A DNA stretch of 64,000 nucleotides, taken from contig NZ_JAHNZO010000013.1 of NCBI RefSeq assembly GCF_018998565.1, positions 6,666 to 70,665 on the forward strand, given 5' to 3'. Positions within the stretch are counted from its first letter, which is position 1; every line of letters starts with the position of its first letter. The position numbers and the translations under genes are program-made. The stretch comes from Paenibacillus oleatilyticus (GTDB lineage: Bacteria > Bacillota > Bacilli > Paenibacillales > NBRC-103111). The notes beneath the pieces were generated by a model. The model was not told the DNA's origin. It made no database searches and worked only from the letters and a program-made list of their open reading frames with translations. Below, piece after piece: positions 63,721 through 64,000 of the stretch.

Positions 63721-64000
63721 ATGAACTTGTTATACGGTATCGGCTTTGTTGCTGCTTTACTGATCGCATTGCTGATGACACCGCTGGTAAAACGCTTTGC
63801 TTTTTGGGTTGGCGCCGTAGATGCGCCGAATCATCGCAAAGTACATAGCCGGATCATGCCGCGACTCGGCGGATTAGCTATTTTTATTGCATTCATCGCA
63901 GCTTATTTCGTTGTTTCTCCAGCTATAAATACATTAAAAACGGACGTTGTTTTCGGTCTGCTGGTGGGCGGGGCGATTGTCGTATTGATCGGCGCCCTGG
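63721..64000 (+). CDS. TagO/WecA-type undecaprenyl-phosphate glycosyltransferase (5' part)
   Basis: The frame stays open to the window end (about 93 codons). It begins MNLLYGIGFVAALLIALLM and has the MraY/WecA-family marker VGAVDAPNHRKVHSRIMPRLGGLAIF, followed by further helices. Enzymes of this group put GlcNAc-1-P on undecaprenyl phosphate to start teichoic acid or secondary wall polymer chains, which fits csaB just upstream. An in-frame GTG at 63709 is an alternative start; AAGGGG at 63701 is badly spaced for both. A TATAAT lies at 63665-63670. The gene is cut by the window end. Confidence 0.85.
   Translation, partial: MNLLYGIGFVAALLIALLMTPLVKRFAFWVGAVDAPNHRKVHSRIMPRLGGLAIFIAFIAAYFVVSPAINTLKTDVVFGLLVGGAIVVLIGAL

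Overview
The window reads as chromosomal DNA of a spore-forming, flagellated Gram-positive of the family Paenibacillaceae (Paenibacillus or a close relative). The evidence is gene content and order. The run prfA-prmC-spoIIR-ywlC-mntP-ywlE-rpiB-ywlG-glyA-upp-mnaA-atp, and later murA-spoIID-spoIIQ-spoIIID-mbl-flhO-flhP-fabZ, follows Bacillus subtilis order. A complete nuo operon sits between the two blocks, and SLH-domain and CsaB proteins are present. No genus assignment can be proven from sequence alone. I saw no prophage, insertion sequence or CRISPR array.

Region by region. 1-300: two tandem copies of a 151-bp unit that ends like a tRNA-Ser gene and carries its own terminator. 370-2742: small genes (including a probable sspP), methionine aminopeptidase and tRNA-Arg(CCT). 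2934-8133: a secreted discoidin/beta-helix protein, then an ECF sigma / zinc-finger anti-sigma / membrane protein operon. 8254-12832: a GNAT gene, then a glpP-ugpA-ugpE-ugpB-like operon behind a long leader terminator. 12982-14882: a YcaQ-like protein, tRNA-Pro(CGG) and tadA. 14883-15422: a gene-free stretch with a DnaA-box cluster, a Spo0A-type box and a c-di-GMP-I riboswitch in front of a PilZ gene. 16196-28476: amidase, ychF, prfA, prmC, spoIIR, ywlC, mntP, ywlE, then a ZTP riboswitch ahead of rpiB-ywlG-glyA, then upp and a UDP-GlcNAc 2-epimerase.

28651-36085 is the nine-gene ATP synthase operon with atpZ in front (atpZ-I-B-E-F-H-A-G-D-C). 36328-46920 is an 11-subunit complex I operon (nuoABCDHIJKLMN) without nuoEFG and with an unusually long NuoC N-terminus. 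47124-49643 encodes an SLH-anchored subtilase. 49720-57310 is a sporulation/cell-shape block (DUF1146, murA, spoIID, spoIIQ, spoIIID, mbl, flhO, flhP, a small membrane protein), several members with recognisable SigF- or SigE-type promoters. 57440-64000 holds a CDP-alcohol phosphatidyltransferase, fabZ, a phosphosugar mutase, a DUF5693 membrane protein, csaB and the start of a TagO/WecA-type transferase.

How the genes work together. NADH or reduced-donor oxidation by the Nuo complex feeds the ATP synthase. The 2-epimerase, CsaB and the TagO/WecA-like enzyme fit synthesis and pyruvylation of a secondary wall polymer, which is the known anchor for SLH proteins such as the subtilase. SpoIIR, SpoIID, SpoIIQ and SpoIIID are the intercompartmental and engulfment modules of sporulation. 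The most interesting non-coding signals are the DnaA-box/Spo0A-box cluster, the two riboswitches, the GlpP-operon leader, a large nested palindrome between spoIIID and mbl, and repeated intercistronic hairpins in the atp operon. I did not find a clearly new defence or mobile system.
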